In this document: piece by piece, positions 1-8,612 of the stretch
How positions within the stretch are numbered: position 1 is the first letter of the stretch
How the letters are laid out: each line of letters opens with the position of its first letter
Origin: JAJTFW01 sp046330075
GTDB lineage: Bacteria > Bacteroidota > Bacteroidia > AKYH767-A > OLB10
DNA: 64,000 bases
Reading direction: 5' to 3'
Assembly: GCA_046330075.1 (NCBI GenBank)
Contig: JAXLTL010000010.1
Span: 50,823-114,822 of the forward strand
The notes under the pieces: generated by a model
Seen by the model: the letters and a program-made list of their open reading frames with translations, nothing else
The model's database searches: none
What the model was told of the DNA's origin: nothing
Made by a program: the position numbers and the translations under genes

Positions 1-1170
1 TCAACTATAACCTCATCGGCCTGGCTGTCAGCAGCTGTGACTGAACTGGTTCGACACTGGATAAGTGTTCCATCGGAACGATTCGGGATGTTGCTTCAAC
101 TCAGCGATTACAATCAGCTTACCTGGCTGAAAATTGCCTCATCTGATACTTCCGCTCCAAACTACCGCCCGAAGCTGACTGTGACCTATTATGCAGCCGA
201 CATCAATGCTTCCGGTCCTACCAACCTCTGCACCGGTGGCAGTGTGCAGTTCAGCACTAACGTGGGCGCCTATACGTATCAATGGTATAGAAACGGGAAC
301 GCCATTTCCGGAGCTACTGCCTCTACCTACACGGCCTCTACTGCCGGTGATTATCATGTAGTGCTTACTGCAGCATCCGGATGTACTGCCCGATCACTCG
401 TTAAAAAGGTAACCATCAACGGTCTTCCGCTAATAAATCTTCAACCAACGGCTGATTCCGTATCCTATTGTTACGGCAATCCGATCACGCTCAGTGCCGA
501 CAGCTTACCTGGATATTCCTTCCAGTGGCAAAGGAACAATGCCAACATCGCCGGTGCAGTGCATCCCAACTTTGTTCCAACCACTACTGCATGGTATACT
601 ATTAAAACCACCAGCAACTGCGGTATCAGTGCCAAAGACTCCGTATATGTAACCCGTATCAACAATGCAGTACCGGTCATTTCCGCCGGTGGTCCAACCA
701 CCTTCTGTGCCGGACAAAACGTTGTACTCACCTCCACAACTTTCACTGGCGCTATAACGCAATGGTACAAAAACAATGTACTTACCGCCAGTGGAACCAG
801 CTATACCGCAACAACGGCCGGCGCGTACAATGTTGTTCAGACAGCCAGCGGATGCAGCAAGACCTCCAACACCATTACCGTTATTGTCAATTGCAGGGAA
901 GGTGATTTCATATCTAACGAAGAAGTCAGTATGCAGGTGTTTCCGAATCCGGCAGGTGACCTATTGAACGTCCTGGTGGAAGGAAAAACAAACGATCAAC
1001 CTGCAACCATCAGGATACTTGATTTAACCGGCAGAAGTGTTTATTCGGCTCAGCTCACAAACGACGAAATTCAGCTATCGACCCAGACACTTTCGGACGG
1101 AACCTATCTCCTGCAACTTGAACAAGAAGGAAGAACGATTGCGACCGGAAAAATTCTGATAGTCCGATAA
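1..1170 (+). CDS. T9SS-secreted Ig-like surface protein, C-terminal part (5' end outside window)
   Basis: The frame is open from base 1, so the gene starts upstream of the window and only about 389 residues are visible. The first ~55 residues match the end of a DNRLRE-type domain, as in the next gene (shared segment SSDTSAPNYRPKLTVTYY). Two or three Ig-like modules follow, each with a central QWYRNG or QWQRNN core and paired cysteines. A type A T9SS sorting domain ends the protein, from the FPNPAG motif to a terminal GKILIVR strand. It is probably exported by T9SS and held on the cell surface, with an adhesive or structural role; no catalytic motif is visible. From 217 to 959 it is identical base for base to 3132-3874 of the next gene, but the sorting domains differ. 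The gap to the next gene is 41 bases, so co-transcription is likely. Confidence 0.85.
   Translation, partial: STITSSAWLSAAVTELVRHWISVPSERFGMLLQLSDYNQLTWLKIASSDTSAPNYRPKLTVTYYAADINASGPTNLCTGGSVQFSTNVGAYTYQWYRNGNAISGATASTYTASTAGDYHVVLTAASGCTARSLVKKVTINGLPLINLQPTADSVSYCYGNPITLSADSLPGYSFQWQRNNANIAGAVHPNFVPTTTAWYTIKTTSNCGISAKDSVYVTRINNAVPVISAGGPTTFCAGQNVVLTSTTFTGAITQWYKNNVLTASGTSYTATTAGAYNVVQTASGCSKTSNTITVIVNCREGDFISNEEVSMQVFPNPAGDLLNVLVEGKTNDQPATIRILDLTGRSVYSAQLTNDEIQLSTQTLSDGTYLLQLEQEGRTIATGKILIVR
217..959 (+). repeat. 743-bp exact direct repeat, copy 1
   Basis: Bases 217-959 are identical to 3132-3874 (offset 2915) at every position compared. The identity covers the Ig-like modules and stops just after the FPNPAG codons of the sorting domain. 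Upstream of 217 the copies become divergent step by step (for example a change at 216), and downstream of 959 they are unrelated at DNA level. Confidence 0.93.
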
Positions 1171-1211
1171 TAATATTTTCGCTATCTAAACAACCCGCTA
1201 ACATCGTTTTC

Positions 1212-4085
1212 ATGAAAACTACTCGCCTCCTTCTGCTTATCGGATGCACATTTATTTTGTGTAGTGCCCGGGCACAATTGATCAATGCAATCCCTTATCA
1301 AAGTGATTTCTGTGCGGCCAACGTAGTAACCTATTCAATTGATCCGCCAGCACCAGGAAACTATATTGAATGGCAATTTGTGGATTTTTCTAATTTTGGT
1401 ATAAATGGGCAAGAATTTTATACTGTTATAGGATATGGTACCGTCTTGAATGTAAATGCAACGCCAGGATTTACTTGCCCGGGAGGATTTATTCGTGCAG
1501 TGGAATGGAGTCCGTCTGGTACAATCGTCAACAGCAATAGTATCGCCATGTTGGTCAGTACCAATAGTTCAATAAACCACTCTATCCCGATTTACATTGA
1601 CCAGATATTCGGGGGTTGTATCAGTCTGACAGTACCACAATGTTTCGACCCGAACTTCACGGCGCCCTATAATCCGCCTCGTTGGTCGATGTGGTATAAA
1701 AACGGCATTCCAACAGGTGTCACTTCTTCTGTTTTACAAGGTCCATTGACTGACTCAGCCTGGTACGAATTTAAAGTACGGCTTACCTGTGGTGATACAC
1801 TGTCAACAGCCTTGTACTTTTTATGGCAGCCATCTGCGCCCATTCTGACAGCTCAGGGCCCAACAACTTTTTGTACCGGCGATTCAGTTACACTTGATTT
1901 GACAGCTACTACAAGCATTGACAACTGGTATAAAGATGGTGTACCTATTGCCGGCAGCTTTGGAAAATCCAGCCTTAAAGTCGGAACTACCGGCCAATAC
2001 ACAACGTCAACGAGATTCTTTACAATGAATGGGGCTACCTGCTATATAAACTCTAATACGATTGGTGTAACTCAGAATCCGGGAGCATTTATATCAGGAA
2101 CCGAAAAATTCTGTAGTACAGATTCCGTACAGCTCAACTGTACAGCAGCAGCCTCCTATCAATGGAAAAAAAACGGAACGAACATTCCAGGTGCTACAAC
2201 ACAGAGTGTGTGGGTAAAGACAACTGGAAATTACACCGTTAACACCACCGGAATAACCTGCAATGCAAGTCCGGTGAAAACCATCACAAAATATCTTGTT
2301 CCTTCCGGTTTAACGGTAACTCCTACCGGCAGCTACTCACTCTGCAATGGCAATGCAACACCTGTCAGCATCAGCGGCAATAATATAACGTCCTGGAAAT
2401 GGCAACGCAACAGTACAGACATGCCGGGAGCAACATCCGCATCTTTCATAGCTACCAAAACAGGAACATACAGATGCATAGTTACCAATGCGATTGGCTG
2501 TTCCAAAACATCTTCCAGTGTGCAGATAACATCCAGTCCGATATCTTCTCTTCCACAAAAAACCATCCAGCTCCAGCCGGGTTCAGAGGGAAAAGATAGT
2601 TATAACACAAGTGCATCCGGTTATCTCAATGCCAACTATGGAAACAATGGCACACTTGAGGTTTCCAATTGGTATAAAGGCTGGATGCTTGAACAAAGTT
2701 TTTTACAGTTTGATTTCAGTCAGATTCCGGATTTTTCCGCCATTAGCAGTGCTACCCTAAAAATCTATGTTGATTCACTCGCTCAAAAAGGTGTCAATGC
2801 CAATACTCCCAATTTTCTCTATATAAAACGCAACGCACAATCATGGAATGAATCAACCATCAGTTGGAATAACGCTCCAGCCTCTACCCTTTTCCAATCG
2901 CTGGCCATTCCGTGCTCAACTATTACCTCGTCTTCTTTTCTAACGGCAGATATCACAGATTTTACGCGGAATTGGCTAGAGGCTCCCGCTGACCGCTTCG
3001 GAATAACCTTGCAACTCGATGCTGCATATCAGTACACCTGGTTAAGTATTGCTTCCTCCGACACTTCAGCTCCGAACTACCGTCCGAAGCTGACTGTGAC
3101 CTATTATGCTGCCGACATCAATGCTTCCGGCCCTACCAACCTCTGCACCGGTGGCAGTGTGCAGTTCAGCACTAACGTGGGCGCCTATACGTATCAATGG
3201 TATAGAAACGGGAACGCCATTTCCGGAGCTACTGCCTCTACCTACACGGCCTCTACTGCCGGTGATTATCATGTAGTGCTTACTGCAGCATCCGGATGTA
3301 CTGCCCGATCACTCGTTAAAAAGGTAACCATCAACGGTCTTCCGCTAATAAATCTTCAACCAACGGCTGATTCCGTATCCTATTGTTACGGCAATCCGAT
3401 CACGCTCAGTGCCGACAGCTTACCTGGATATTCCTTCCAGTGGCAAAGGAACAATGCCAACATCGCCGGTGCAGTGCATCCCAACTTTGTTCCAACCACT
3501 ACTGCATGGTATACTATTAAAACCACCAGCAACTGCGGTATCAGTGCCAAAGACTCCGTATATGTAACCCGTATCAACAATGCAGTACCGGTCATTTCCG
3601 CCGGTGGTCCAACCACCTTCTGTGCCGGACAAAACGTTGTACTCACCTCCACAACTTTCACTGGCGCTATAACGCAATGGTACAAAAACAATGTACTTAC
3701 CGCCAGTGGAACCAGCTATACCGCAACAACGGCCGGCGCGTACAATGTTGTTCAGACAGCCAGCGGATGCAGCAAGACCTCCAACACCATTACCGTTATT
3801 GTCAATTGCAGGGAAGGTGATTTCATATCTAACGAAGAAGTCAGTATGCAGGTGTTTCCGAATCCGGCAGGTGAATTTGTACTGGTTAATCTGTCAGGGT
3901 ATGATAATAAAAACGCATGCCTTTTAACGCTTACAGAACTCAGCGGGAAGGAAATAATGCGAACACTTCATCCTTCTGCGGAACAGCGAATTTCAACGCG
4001 TGAATACAGCGACGGGATTTATCTACTCACACTTTCAATAAACGGCAGAACTACAGCTGTGAAAAAGCTGATCATCCGGCATTGA
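1212..4085 (+). CDS. T9SS-secreted Ig-like/DNRLRE surface protein, 957 aa
   Basis: The start at 1212 gives a clear signal peptide (residues 1-22, ending ARAQ). Several Ig-like modules occupy about 25-445, with repeated cores such as WYKDG, QWKKNG and WQRNS and paired cysteines. Residues about 450-633 form a DNRLRE-type beta domain, usually found in secreted bacterial surface proteins. Further Ig-like modules occupy 641-880, and a type A T9SS sorting domain runs from about 879 (MQVFPNPAG) to the end (KKLIIRH). It is probably a surface-attached adhesin or matrix protein; no enzyme motif is seen. It is the tandem paralogue of the preceding gene, with which it shares an exact 743-bp block. It converges on the DgkA-like gene with only 5 bases between stop codons. 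Confidence 0.88.
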   Translation: MKTTRLLLLIGCTFILCSARAQLINAIPYQSDFCAANVVTYSIDPPAPGNYIEWQFVDFSNFGINGQEFYTVIGYGTVLNVNATPGFTCPGGFIRAVEWSPSGTIVNSNSIAMLVSTNSSINHSIPIYIDQIFGGCISLTVPQCFDPNFTAPYNPPRWSMWYKNGIPTGVTSSVLQGPLTDSAWYEFKVRLTCGDTLSTALYFLWQPSAPILTAQGPTTFCTGDSVTLDLTATTSIDNWYKDGVPIAGSFGKSSLKVGTTGQYTTSTRFFTMNGATCYINSNTIGVTQNPGAFISGTEKFCSTDSVQLNCTAAASYQWKKNGTNIPGATTQSVWVKTTGNYTVNTTGITCNASPVKTITKYLVPSGLTVTPTGSYSLCNGNATPVSISGNNITSWKWQRNSTDMPGATSASFIATKTGTYRCIVTNAIGCSKTSSSVQITSSPISSLPQKTIQLQPGSEGKDSYNTSASGYLNANYGNNGTLEVSNWYKGWMLEQSFLQFDFSQIPDFSAISSATLKIYVDSLAQKGVNANTPNFLYIKRNAQSWNESTISWNNAPASTLFQSLAIPCSTITSSSFLTADITDFTRNWLEAPADRFGITLQLDAAYQYTWLSIASSDTSAPNYRPKLTVTYYAADINASGPTNLCTGGSVQFSTNVGAYTYQWYRNGNAISGATASTYTASTAGDYHVVLTAASGCTARSLVKKVTINGLPLINLQPTADSVSYCYGNPITLSADSLPGYSFQWQRNNANIAGAVHPNFVPTTTAWYTIKTTSNCGISAKDSVYVTRINNAVPVISAGGPTTFCAGQNVVLTSTTFTGAITQWYKNNVLTASGTSYTATTAGAYNVVQTASGCSKTSNTITVIVNCREGDFISNEEVSMQVFPNPAGEFVLVNLSGYDNKNACLLTLTELSGKEIMRTLHPSAEQRISTREYSDGIYLLTLSINGRTTAVKKLIIRH
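3132..3874 (+). repeat. 743-bp exact direct repeat, copy 2
   Basis: Second copy of the block at 217-959. It encodes residues 641-887 of the 957-aa protein. The precise 3' boundary at the start of the sorting domain suggests gene conversion or a recent segmental duplication rather than purifying selection, because silent sites are also unchanged. Confidence 0.93.
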
Positions 4086-4090
4086 TTTCT

Positions 4091-4438
4091 TCACCCTAAA
4101 TAAGGAAGGAAGATCACAAGTCCGCCAATTGCTGCTGCAATGGCCGCCAACAGCACTGCGCCGGCTGCAATGTCTTTCGCCTTACCAGCCAGGGGATGAA
4201 GTTGTGGAGAAGCGAGATCAACAACATGTTCAATTGCTGTGTTCAATGCTTCTGCAACATGCACCAATGCCATCAGCAACAACAGCATCAGCCAATCAGC
4301 TTTGGTAATTCCAAGTCCCCATCCTGCCACTATAACCAGTACAGTAGCTATTATGTGCAGCGTTACGTTTTTACCTGATGAAAGGTAAAACCCAATACCA
4401 CGGAAGGCATTTCTGAAACTAATCAGGAGACGTTGCAT
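4091..4438 (-). CDS. Diacylglycerol/undecaprenol kinase family protein (DgkA-like)
   Basis: The protein has 115 residues, about the family length, with three predicted membrane helices (about 26-44, 49-65 and 90-113). It carries the DgkA signature EALNTAIEHVVDL (62-74; E63, N66, E70) and AGKAKDIAAGAVL (84-96), whose acidic and lysine residues bind Mg-ATP and the lipid. The family phosphorylates diacylglycerol or undecaprenol at the inner membrane, recycling lipids used in envelope synthesis. Which lipid is used here cannot be told from sequence; Gram-positive members prefer undecaprenol. It lies 2 bases after the MarC gene on the same strand and is probably last in a three-gene operon. Confidence 0.88.
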   Translation of the reverse strand: MQRLLISFRNAFRGIGFYLSSGKNVTLHIIATVLVIVAGWGLGITKADWLMLLLLMALVHVAEALNTAIEHVVDLASPQLHPLAGKAKDIAAGAVLLAAIAAAIGGLVIFLPYLG

Positions 4439-4440
4439 GA

Positions 4441-5007
4441 TCAGATTCCGGCATTGGTGCGAAACAGTTTTATTGCAATGGCCATCAGAACAATTCCAAA
4501 AACCTTGCGGATAATACTGATACCTGCTTTCCCCAATAATTTTTCTATTGGCTCAACCAGACGCAATACGATGTAAACAATCACCATATTCAACGTGATT
4601 CCCACCAGAATATTTTCAGTTGAATACTGCGACTGAATCGATATAAGAGTGGTCATGGTACCCGTACCTGCAATGAGCGGAAAAGCGATGGGGACAATAG
4701 ACGCCGTTTCCGGAACTTCATCGCGATAGAGGCGAATACCCAATATCATCTCCAGAGCAAGGAAAAAGATCACGAGCGATCCGGCGATGGCAAACGAAGA
4801 AACATCAATACCGATCAGTTTCAGGATGCTCTCTCCTAAAAACAGAAACAATACCATGATGATAAGCGAAGCGATGGTTGCCTTTTCAGCATGGATAAAA
4901 CCAACACGCTTACGCGTTTCGATAATCACCGGCAGCGAACCGATGATATCGATCACGGCGAAGAGGATCATCGTTACAGAGAGAATAGATTTGAAATCGA
5001 TGTTCAT
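4441..5007 (-). CDS. MarC family integral membrane protein
   Basis: The protein has 188 residues, almost entirely hydrophobic, with about six membrane helices. The family features are an early D-I-I-G-S-L-P segment (residues 19-25) and a central PLIAGTGTMTTLI segment (about 110-122), the conserved P-x-x-x-G-P/T-G motif of MarC/UPF0056 proteins. The family sits in the inner membrane; its substrate is not established, and the old multiple-antibiotic-resistance role of MarC is disputed. It lies between the SRPBCC gene (42 bases upstream) and the DgkA-like gene (2 bases downstream), all on the minus strand. Confidence 0.88.
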   Translation of the reverse strand: MNIDFKSILSVTMILFAVIDIIGSLPVIIETRKRVGFIHAEKATIASLIIMVLFLFLGESILKLIGIDVSSFAIAGSLVIFFLALEMILGIRLYRDEVPETASIVPIAFPLIAGTGTMTTLISIQSQYSTENILVGITLNMVIVYIVLRLVEPIEKLLGKAGISIIRKVFGIVLMAIAIKLFRTNAGI

Positions 5008-5049
5008 GCGTTTGTGTTTTTTCCGGTTATTACTGTCGTATTCATCCTG

Positions 5050-5487
5050 TCAGCCCTGCTGCTCCGCAAATGCCTTGAATCGTTCAAGGTAATCCTGTGA
5101 TGTCTTCCTGAATGTTCCTGCCATCATCCATGCAAAAATCTTCATAATCCCTGAAAAGCGAAAATAATTTTCAGTCCGGTGCCTGGTATACCCCTCAACA
5201 GTCTCTTCAAAAAAGTTGCGGACTTCATTGAATGCACCGTTCACAATATAAGTTCCGGAAAATTCATCCGGCAGATTACGAACTGTCACTGTTTCTGTCA
5301 TTATCATTTTGCGTTTGCCCAGCTGAAATTCGAGGCGGGAAACGGCTCCGGGTTGTCCGGCCACACCACTCACGTGTTCAAACTTCACCAGTCCCGGCAT
5401 CCATTCTTTCAGATTATCCGGATTATCAAACAGCTCGATCACCCGCTTACGGGGCAGCCGGATGATCGTTTCGCAGGTGTATTTCAT
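5050..5487 (-). CDS. SRPBCC (START-like) family protein
   Basis: The protein has 145 residues and no signal peptide, so it is cytoplasmic. The N-terminus begins with a beta strand and the helix-grip pattern RKRVIELFDNPDNLKEWMPG (residues 14-33), typical of polyketide-cyclase/START-like proteins. These form a deep hydrophobic cavity for a lipid or aromatic ligand. No catalytic residues can be assigned and the ligand is unknown. It is the first gene of a likely operon with marC-like and dgkA-like genes, which would fit a link to membrane lipids, but that is inference from position only. Confidence 0.8.
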   Translation of the reverse strand: MKYTCETIIRLPRKRVIELFDNPDNLKEWMPGLVKFEHVSGVAGQPGAVSRLEFQLGKRKMIMTETVTVRNLPDEFSGTYIVNGAFNEVRNFFEETVEGYTRHRTENYFRFSGIMKIFAWMMAGTFRKTSQDYLERFKAFAEQQG

Positions 5488-5594
5488 GCCCTAAAAATAA
5501 GCAATCGGCAGATGAACGGACCAATTCTCTGCCAGTGGCAGAACAATTGGGTAAAACTCAGATAAAATGTTCATAGGGCTGATCAAATATTTTA

Positions 5595-5602
5595 CAACTT
5601 TG
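5595..5602 (+). promoter_or_regulatory. Bacteroidota -7 element (CAACTTTG)
   Basis: A near-match to TAnnTTTG, 18 bases before the ATG at 5621. It lies inside the longer open frame that begins at 5567 and so favours the internal start. Confidence 0.5.
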
Positions 5603-5620
5603 CAGGACACATCCTCTTCC

Positions 5621-6070
5621 ATGCCCTCCCTCTTCAATATCGTCGAACGACAGAACATTATTCAACGTCTCCTTCAGCTGAAACCGGATGCGGAGCGGCA
5701 ATGGGGTAAGATGGAGCTGGTGCAGATGATAAGGCATTGTCAGGCGCCACTGAAAGTAGCCGTTGGAGAACTGGTGCTGAATCAGGGTCTCATCGGTCTG
5801 CTTTTCGGTAAAATGGCGAAACGGAAATTGCTGGCAGCAGCTCCCTTTAAAGCCAATCTGCCAACCGCTCCTGAATTCAAAGTAGTGGATACACAGCTGG
5901 ACCTGGAAGCTGAACGCGCGAAACTTATCTCACTCATTACACGTTTTGGAGAAACGGGACCAGTCCCCAACAGGAACAAACATCCGTTTTTTGGTGCCAT
6001 GACAGAAGCGGAATGGGATGCTTTGCAATGGAAGCACCTCGACCACCATCTTCGACAGTTTAACGTTTAA
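5621..6070 (+). CDS. DUF1569 family protein
   Basis: The protein has about 149 residues from the start at 5621. The frame is open from 5567, but a -7 element at 5595-5602 would lie inside a longer gene, so the later ATG is preferred. The sequence resembles DUF1569 proteins, small cytoplasmic proteins of the DinB-like four-helix type: WGKMELVQMIRHCQAPL with a helix histidine near the N-terminus, and an HPFFGAMTEAEWDALQWKHLDHHLRQF ending (given here as a family-typical C-terminal HxxFG...W...HxxHHLRQF pattern). The histidines could bind a metal, as in DinB proteins. No activity is established. The serine hydrolase gene follows after 10 bases. Confidence 0.8.
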   Translation: MPSLFNIVERQNIIQRLLQLKPDAERQWGKMELVQMIRHCQAPLKVAVGELVLNQGLIGLLFGKMAKRKLLAAAPFKANLPTAPEFKVVDTQLDLEAERAKLISLITRFGETGPVPNRNKHPFFGAMTEAEWDALQWKHLDHHLRQFNV

Positions 6071-6080
6071 CAACAAGCGC

Positions 6081-7220
6081 ATGAAAAAAATTCTTCGATC
6101 TATCGGACTTCTGCTACTCAGCGCCATTCTCGCTTTCAATGTTTGGATTCTGATTACCGGAAAAACATGGGTATACAAGGCGCTGGTTTATAATTATGTC
6201 AATATAGACGATTATGACATTTTCATTCAGCGAAAAGTACCAAATGCTGTTCCTCAGCCATGGCCGGTCTCTGCATTTTACAATAAAGCAACCCCTGATA
6301 CAGCCACACTGAATGAACTTCAGCGGCAGCGCAGTGTGGCTTACCTCGTCATTAAAGATGATTCGATCCGATTCGAAGCCTACTGGGATGGTTACAGTGA
6401 CACTTCGCGTTCCAATTCATTCTCTATGTCGAAGAGTGTCATTGGCGTACTTACGGGAGTTGCGTTAAAACAAGGTTTCATCAAAAGCCTCGATCAGACG
6501 GTCGGAGAATTTATTCCTGAATATAAAAACAACAGCAAGGGTGCATTAAAACTGCGTCATCTGATCACAATGTCAGCTGCACTCAGCTGGGACGAAGCCT
6601 ATGCCAGTTTGTTCAGCGTCACCACTGAAGCTTACTATGGCAAAGACCTGAAAGGACTGATGGACCGTCTGGAAGTGACGGGTACTCCCGGAGTGAACTA
6701 TTATTATCAGGGCGGCGCCACGCAATTGCTGGCCATGGTGCTCATGCGGGCTACCGGTAAAAACCTGAGTGAATTCTGTTCAGAAGCTCTCTGGAAACCC
6801 ATTGGCGCCGAACAACCAGCTGAATGGACGATTGACCATGATGGAGGAATGGAAAAAGCTTCCTGCTGCATCTATTCCAATGCCCGCGACTTTGCAAAAA
6901 TCGGCGCTTTGTATCTCCACAAGGGAAATCTTTACGGCCGGCAAATTGTTGATACTTCATTTGTAGAAGAAAGCACACACCCTGCACCACTGCTGGATGA
7001 AGGTAAACCGAATACAGAATATGGCTATCAGTGGTGGATATCCGAAGTTGACGGAGAGAAAATCTTCTATTGCCGAGGAATCCTCGGGCAATACATCGTT
7101 GCAGTTCCCGGAAAAAATATACTGATGGTACGTTTGGGACATCAGCGGGAGCAACTGAAAGACGGTACACTGATAGATCTGCCGATCTATGTACGTGGGG
7201 CCATGGCGCTTTGCAGATAG
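6081..7220 (+). CDS. Serine hydrolase, beta-lactamase/NylB-like fold
   Basis: The protein has 379 residues from the ATG at 6081. A hydrophobic N-terminal segment (residues 7-26) gives a signal anchor or uncleaved signal, so it is probably periplasmic and membrane-attached. The catalytic SxxK motif is SMSK at 115-118. A tyrosine-rich NYYYQGG segment stands where class C beta-lactamases and 6-aminohexanoate-dimer hydrolases have their catalytic Tyr. The segment AEWTIDHDGGMEKASCC followed by ARDFAKIGALYLHKG is typical of the NylB/EstB branch. It is likely an amidase or esterase; the substrate is not predictable and beta-lactam resistance should not be assumed. It follows the DUF1569 gene by 10 bases and converges on the flavoprotein gene. 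Confidence 0.85.
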   Translation: MKKILRSIGLLLLSAILAFNVWILITGKTWVYKALVYNYVNIDDYDIFIQRKVPNAVPQPWPVSAFYNKATPDTATLNELQRQRSVAYLVIKDDSIRFEAYWDGYSDTSRSNSFSMSKSVIGVLTGVALKQGFIKSLDQTVGEFIPEYKNNSKGALKLRHLITMSAALSWDEAYASLFSVTTEAYYGKDLKGLMDRLEVTGTPGVNYYYQGGATQLLAMVLMRATGKNLSEFCSEALWKPIGAEQPAEWTIDHDGGMEKASCCIYSNARDFAKIGALYLHKGNLYGRQIVDTSFVEESTHPAPLLDEGKPNTEYGYQWWISEVDGEKIFYCRGILGQYIVAVPGKNILMVRLGHQREQLKDGTLIDLPIYVRGAMALCR

Positions 7221-7236
7221 CAGGGCAGAAAACGGA

Positions 7237-8460
7237 TTACTCCAGCAGTACTTTCAGAATAAAGGCCGGACTTTTAATCCGGCTGCGCAGGTCCATATCT
7301 TCAAACATGCAGGAAAATGTTTCCCTCAAGGTCTCGCTGCGTACTGCCTTATTCACCACTATATTGAACAGGACAGGATACTTCACCAGTTCCTGCAGGC
7401 GTTTGCTGAGATGCAGTTCAGGCCAGAGGCGTTTGTAGACAGAGCGATCATAATCCAGCAGCTTTTCCGCGCTGAAATCACCTTTGCAAAGTTCTACTGT
7501 TTCGGCTGCCTTCAACCCACTGATCATAGCGTTGCCGATTCCCTCCCCGGTAAAAGGATCAATCAGCGAACCGGCATCACCCAGCAGCATAAACCCGTCT
7601 CCGCTTACCGGACGCTTTTTAGAACCTAACGGCAACCCATATCCGCGAAGCTCACCTTCCAGCTCTGCACCTTCAAATCTTCTCCTGAAAGGCTCATATT
7701 CCTTCATCAGCCGTTGCATGGCTTCTTTCAGATTCACTTTCTTTTTTGAGATGGTATCACTGCGCATGCCAACACCCACATTTGCATATCCGTTCGCCAT
7801 CGGGAAAATCCAGAAATATCCGGGAAGAAAATCCTTCAGAAAATGAAGCTCAATGAAACCCTGCGGATCCAGTTCCTTCACTCCTTTATAGTAGCCTCTG
7901 ATCGCTGCGCAAAAATGTTCGTCTTCCATCCGGATACCACCCACTTCTTTCGCAAAACGCGAATGAGCCCCATCCGCTGCAATAATCAGATCTGTTCGTA
8001 TGACCGTTTTTTCATCTTTGTCGCTGATGATCCATTGTTTTCCTTCGCGCCTGAACCTTTCAATCCGGCATCCGGTTATGGTGGTAATCCCCTGCGCTCC
8101 GGAGGCTTTTTCGTACATCCAGTTATCAAAATCCATCCGCCGCATTATATAACCTGGAGGATTTGCCAGATCAGCTTCGCGGCGAAAGGGTACTTTCAAG
8201 GCTTTTCCGTTGGGAGCAAAGAAGACTACACCATGGGATCCGAGCACTGAGGGCAACCCTCTTATTTCATCAACAAGTTGATTGTCAACTCTTTTTAAAG
8301 TAAGCAACACCTTCCCGCTCAAGGCATCTCCGCAGATTTTATTCCTTGGAAAGCTCGCTTGGTCTATTAAAACCGCACTTTCGCCTCTTTTTGACAAGGC
8401 CAGAGCTGCGGTGGTACCTGCAGGCCCCGCTCCCAGTATGGTAATTGGATGATAGTTCAC
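7237..8460 (-). CDS. FAD-dependent oxidoreductase, geranylgeranyl reductase family
   Basis: The protein has 407 residues. An N-terminal Rossmann FAD motif is present (GAGPAG at 10-15), with an acidic residue at the end of the second strand. The second FAD contact is the LLGDAGSLIDPFTGEG segment, diagnostic of the geranylgeranyl reductase/halogenase-like family. The early FPRNKICGDALSGK segment is also typical, where the Cys-Gly-Asp follows the FAD site. Family members reduce isoprenoid chains of lipids or quinones, or act on other hydrophobic substrates, in the cytoplasm or at the membrane face. The substrate here is unknown. It is transcribed alone and converges on the serine hydrolase gene with 16 bases between them. 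Confidence 0.85.
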   Translation of the reverse strand: MNYHPITILGAGPAGTTAALALSKRGESAVLIDQASFPRNKICGDALSGKVLLTLKRVDNQLVDEIRGLPSVLGSHGVVFFAPNGKALKVPFRREADLANPPGYIMRRMDFDNWMYEKASGAQGITTITGCRIERFRREGKQWIISDKDEKTVIRTDLIIAADGAHSRFAKEVGGIRMEDEHFCAAIRGYYKGVKELDPQGFIELHFLKDFLPGYFWIFPMANGYANVGVGMRSDTISKKKVNLKEAMQRLMKEYEPFRRRFEGAELEGELRGYGLPLGSKKRPVSGDGFMLLGDAGSLIDPFTGEGIGNAMISGLKAAETVELCKGDFSAEKLLDYDRSVYKRLWPELHLSKRLQELVKYPVLFNIVVNKAVRSETLRETFSCMFEDMDLRSRIKSPAFILKVLLE

Positions 8461-8612
8461 GGCTGAAAATTAGTACTTTAAGTCCTAGATTTTCTTAATT
8501 CGGACATAGAAATATTCCTCTTTTATTCACTTGGATATTTTGACAATTGGCTGTTAATATCTTTCTTTGATTGAGTTAATTTCCAACACCACGCCCTAAA
8601 CAATTACACCAT

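Noticed and set aside
217..3874. Insertion sequence as the cause of the long direct repeat
   Set aside because: The repeated DNA is coding, in frame, without transposase or terminal inverted repeats.
6081..7220. Beta-lactamase resistance gene
   Set aside because: SxxK alone marks the fold; other motifs point to the NylB/esterase branch, so resistance is not supported.
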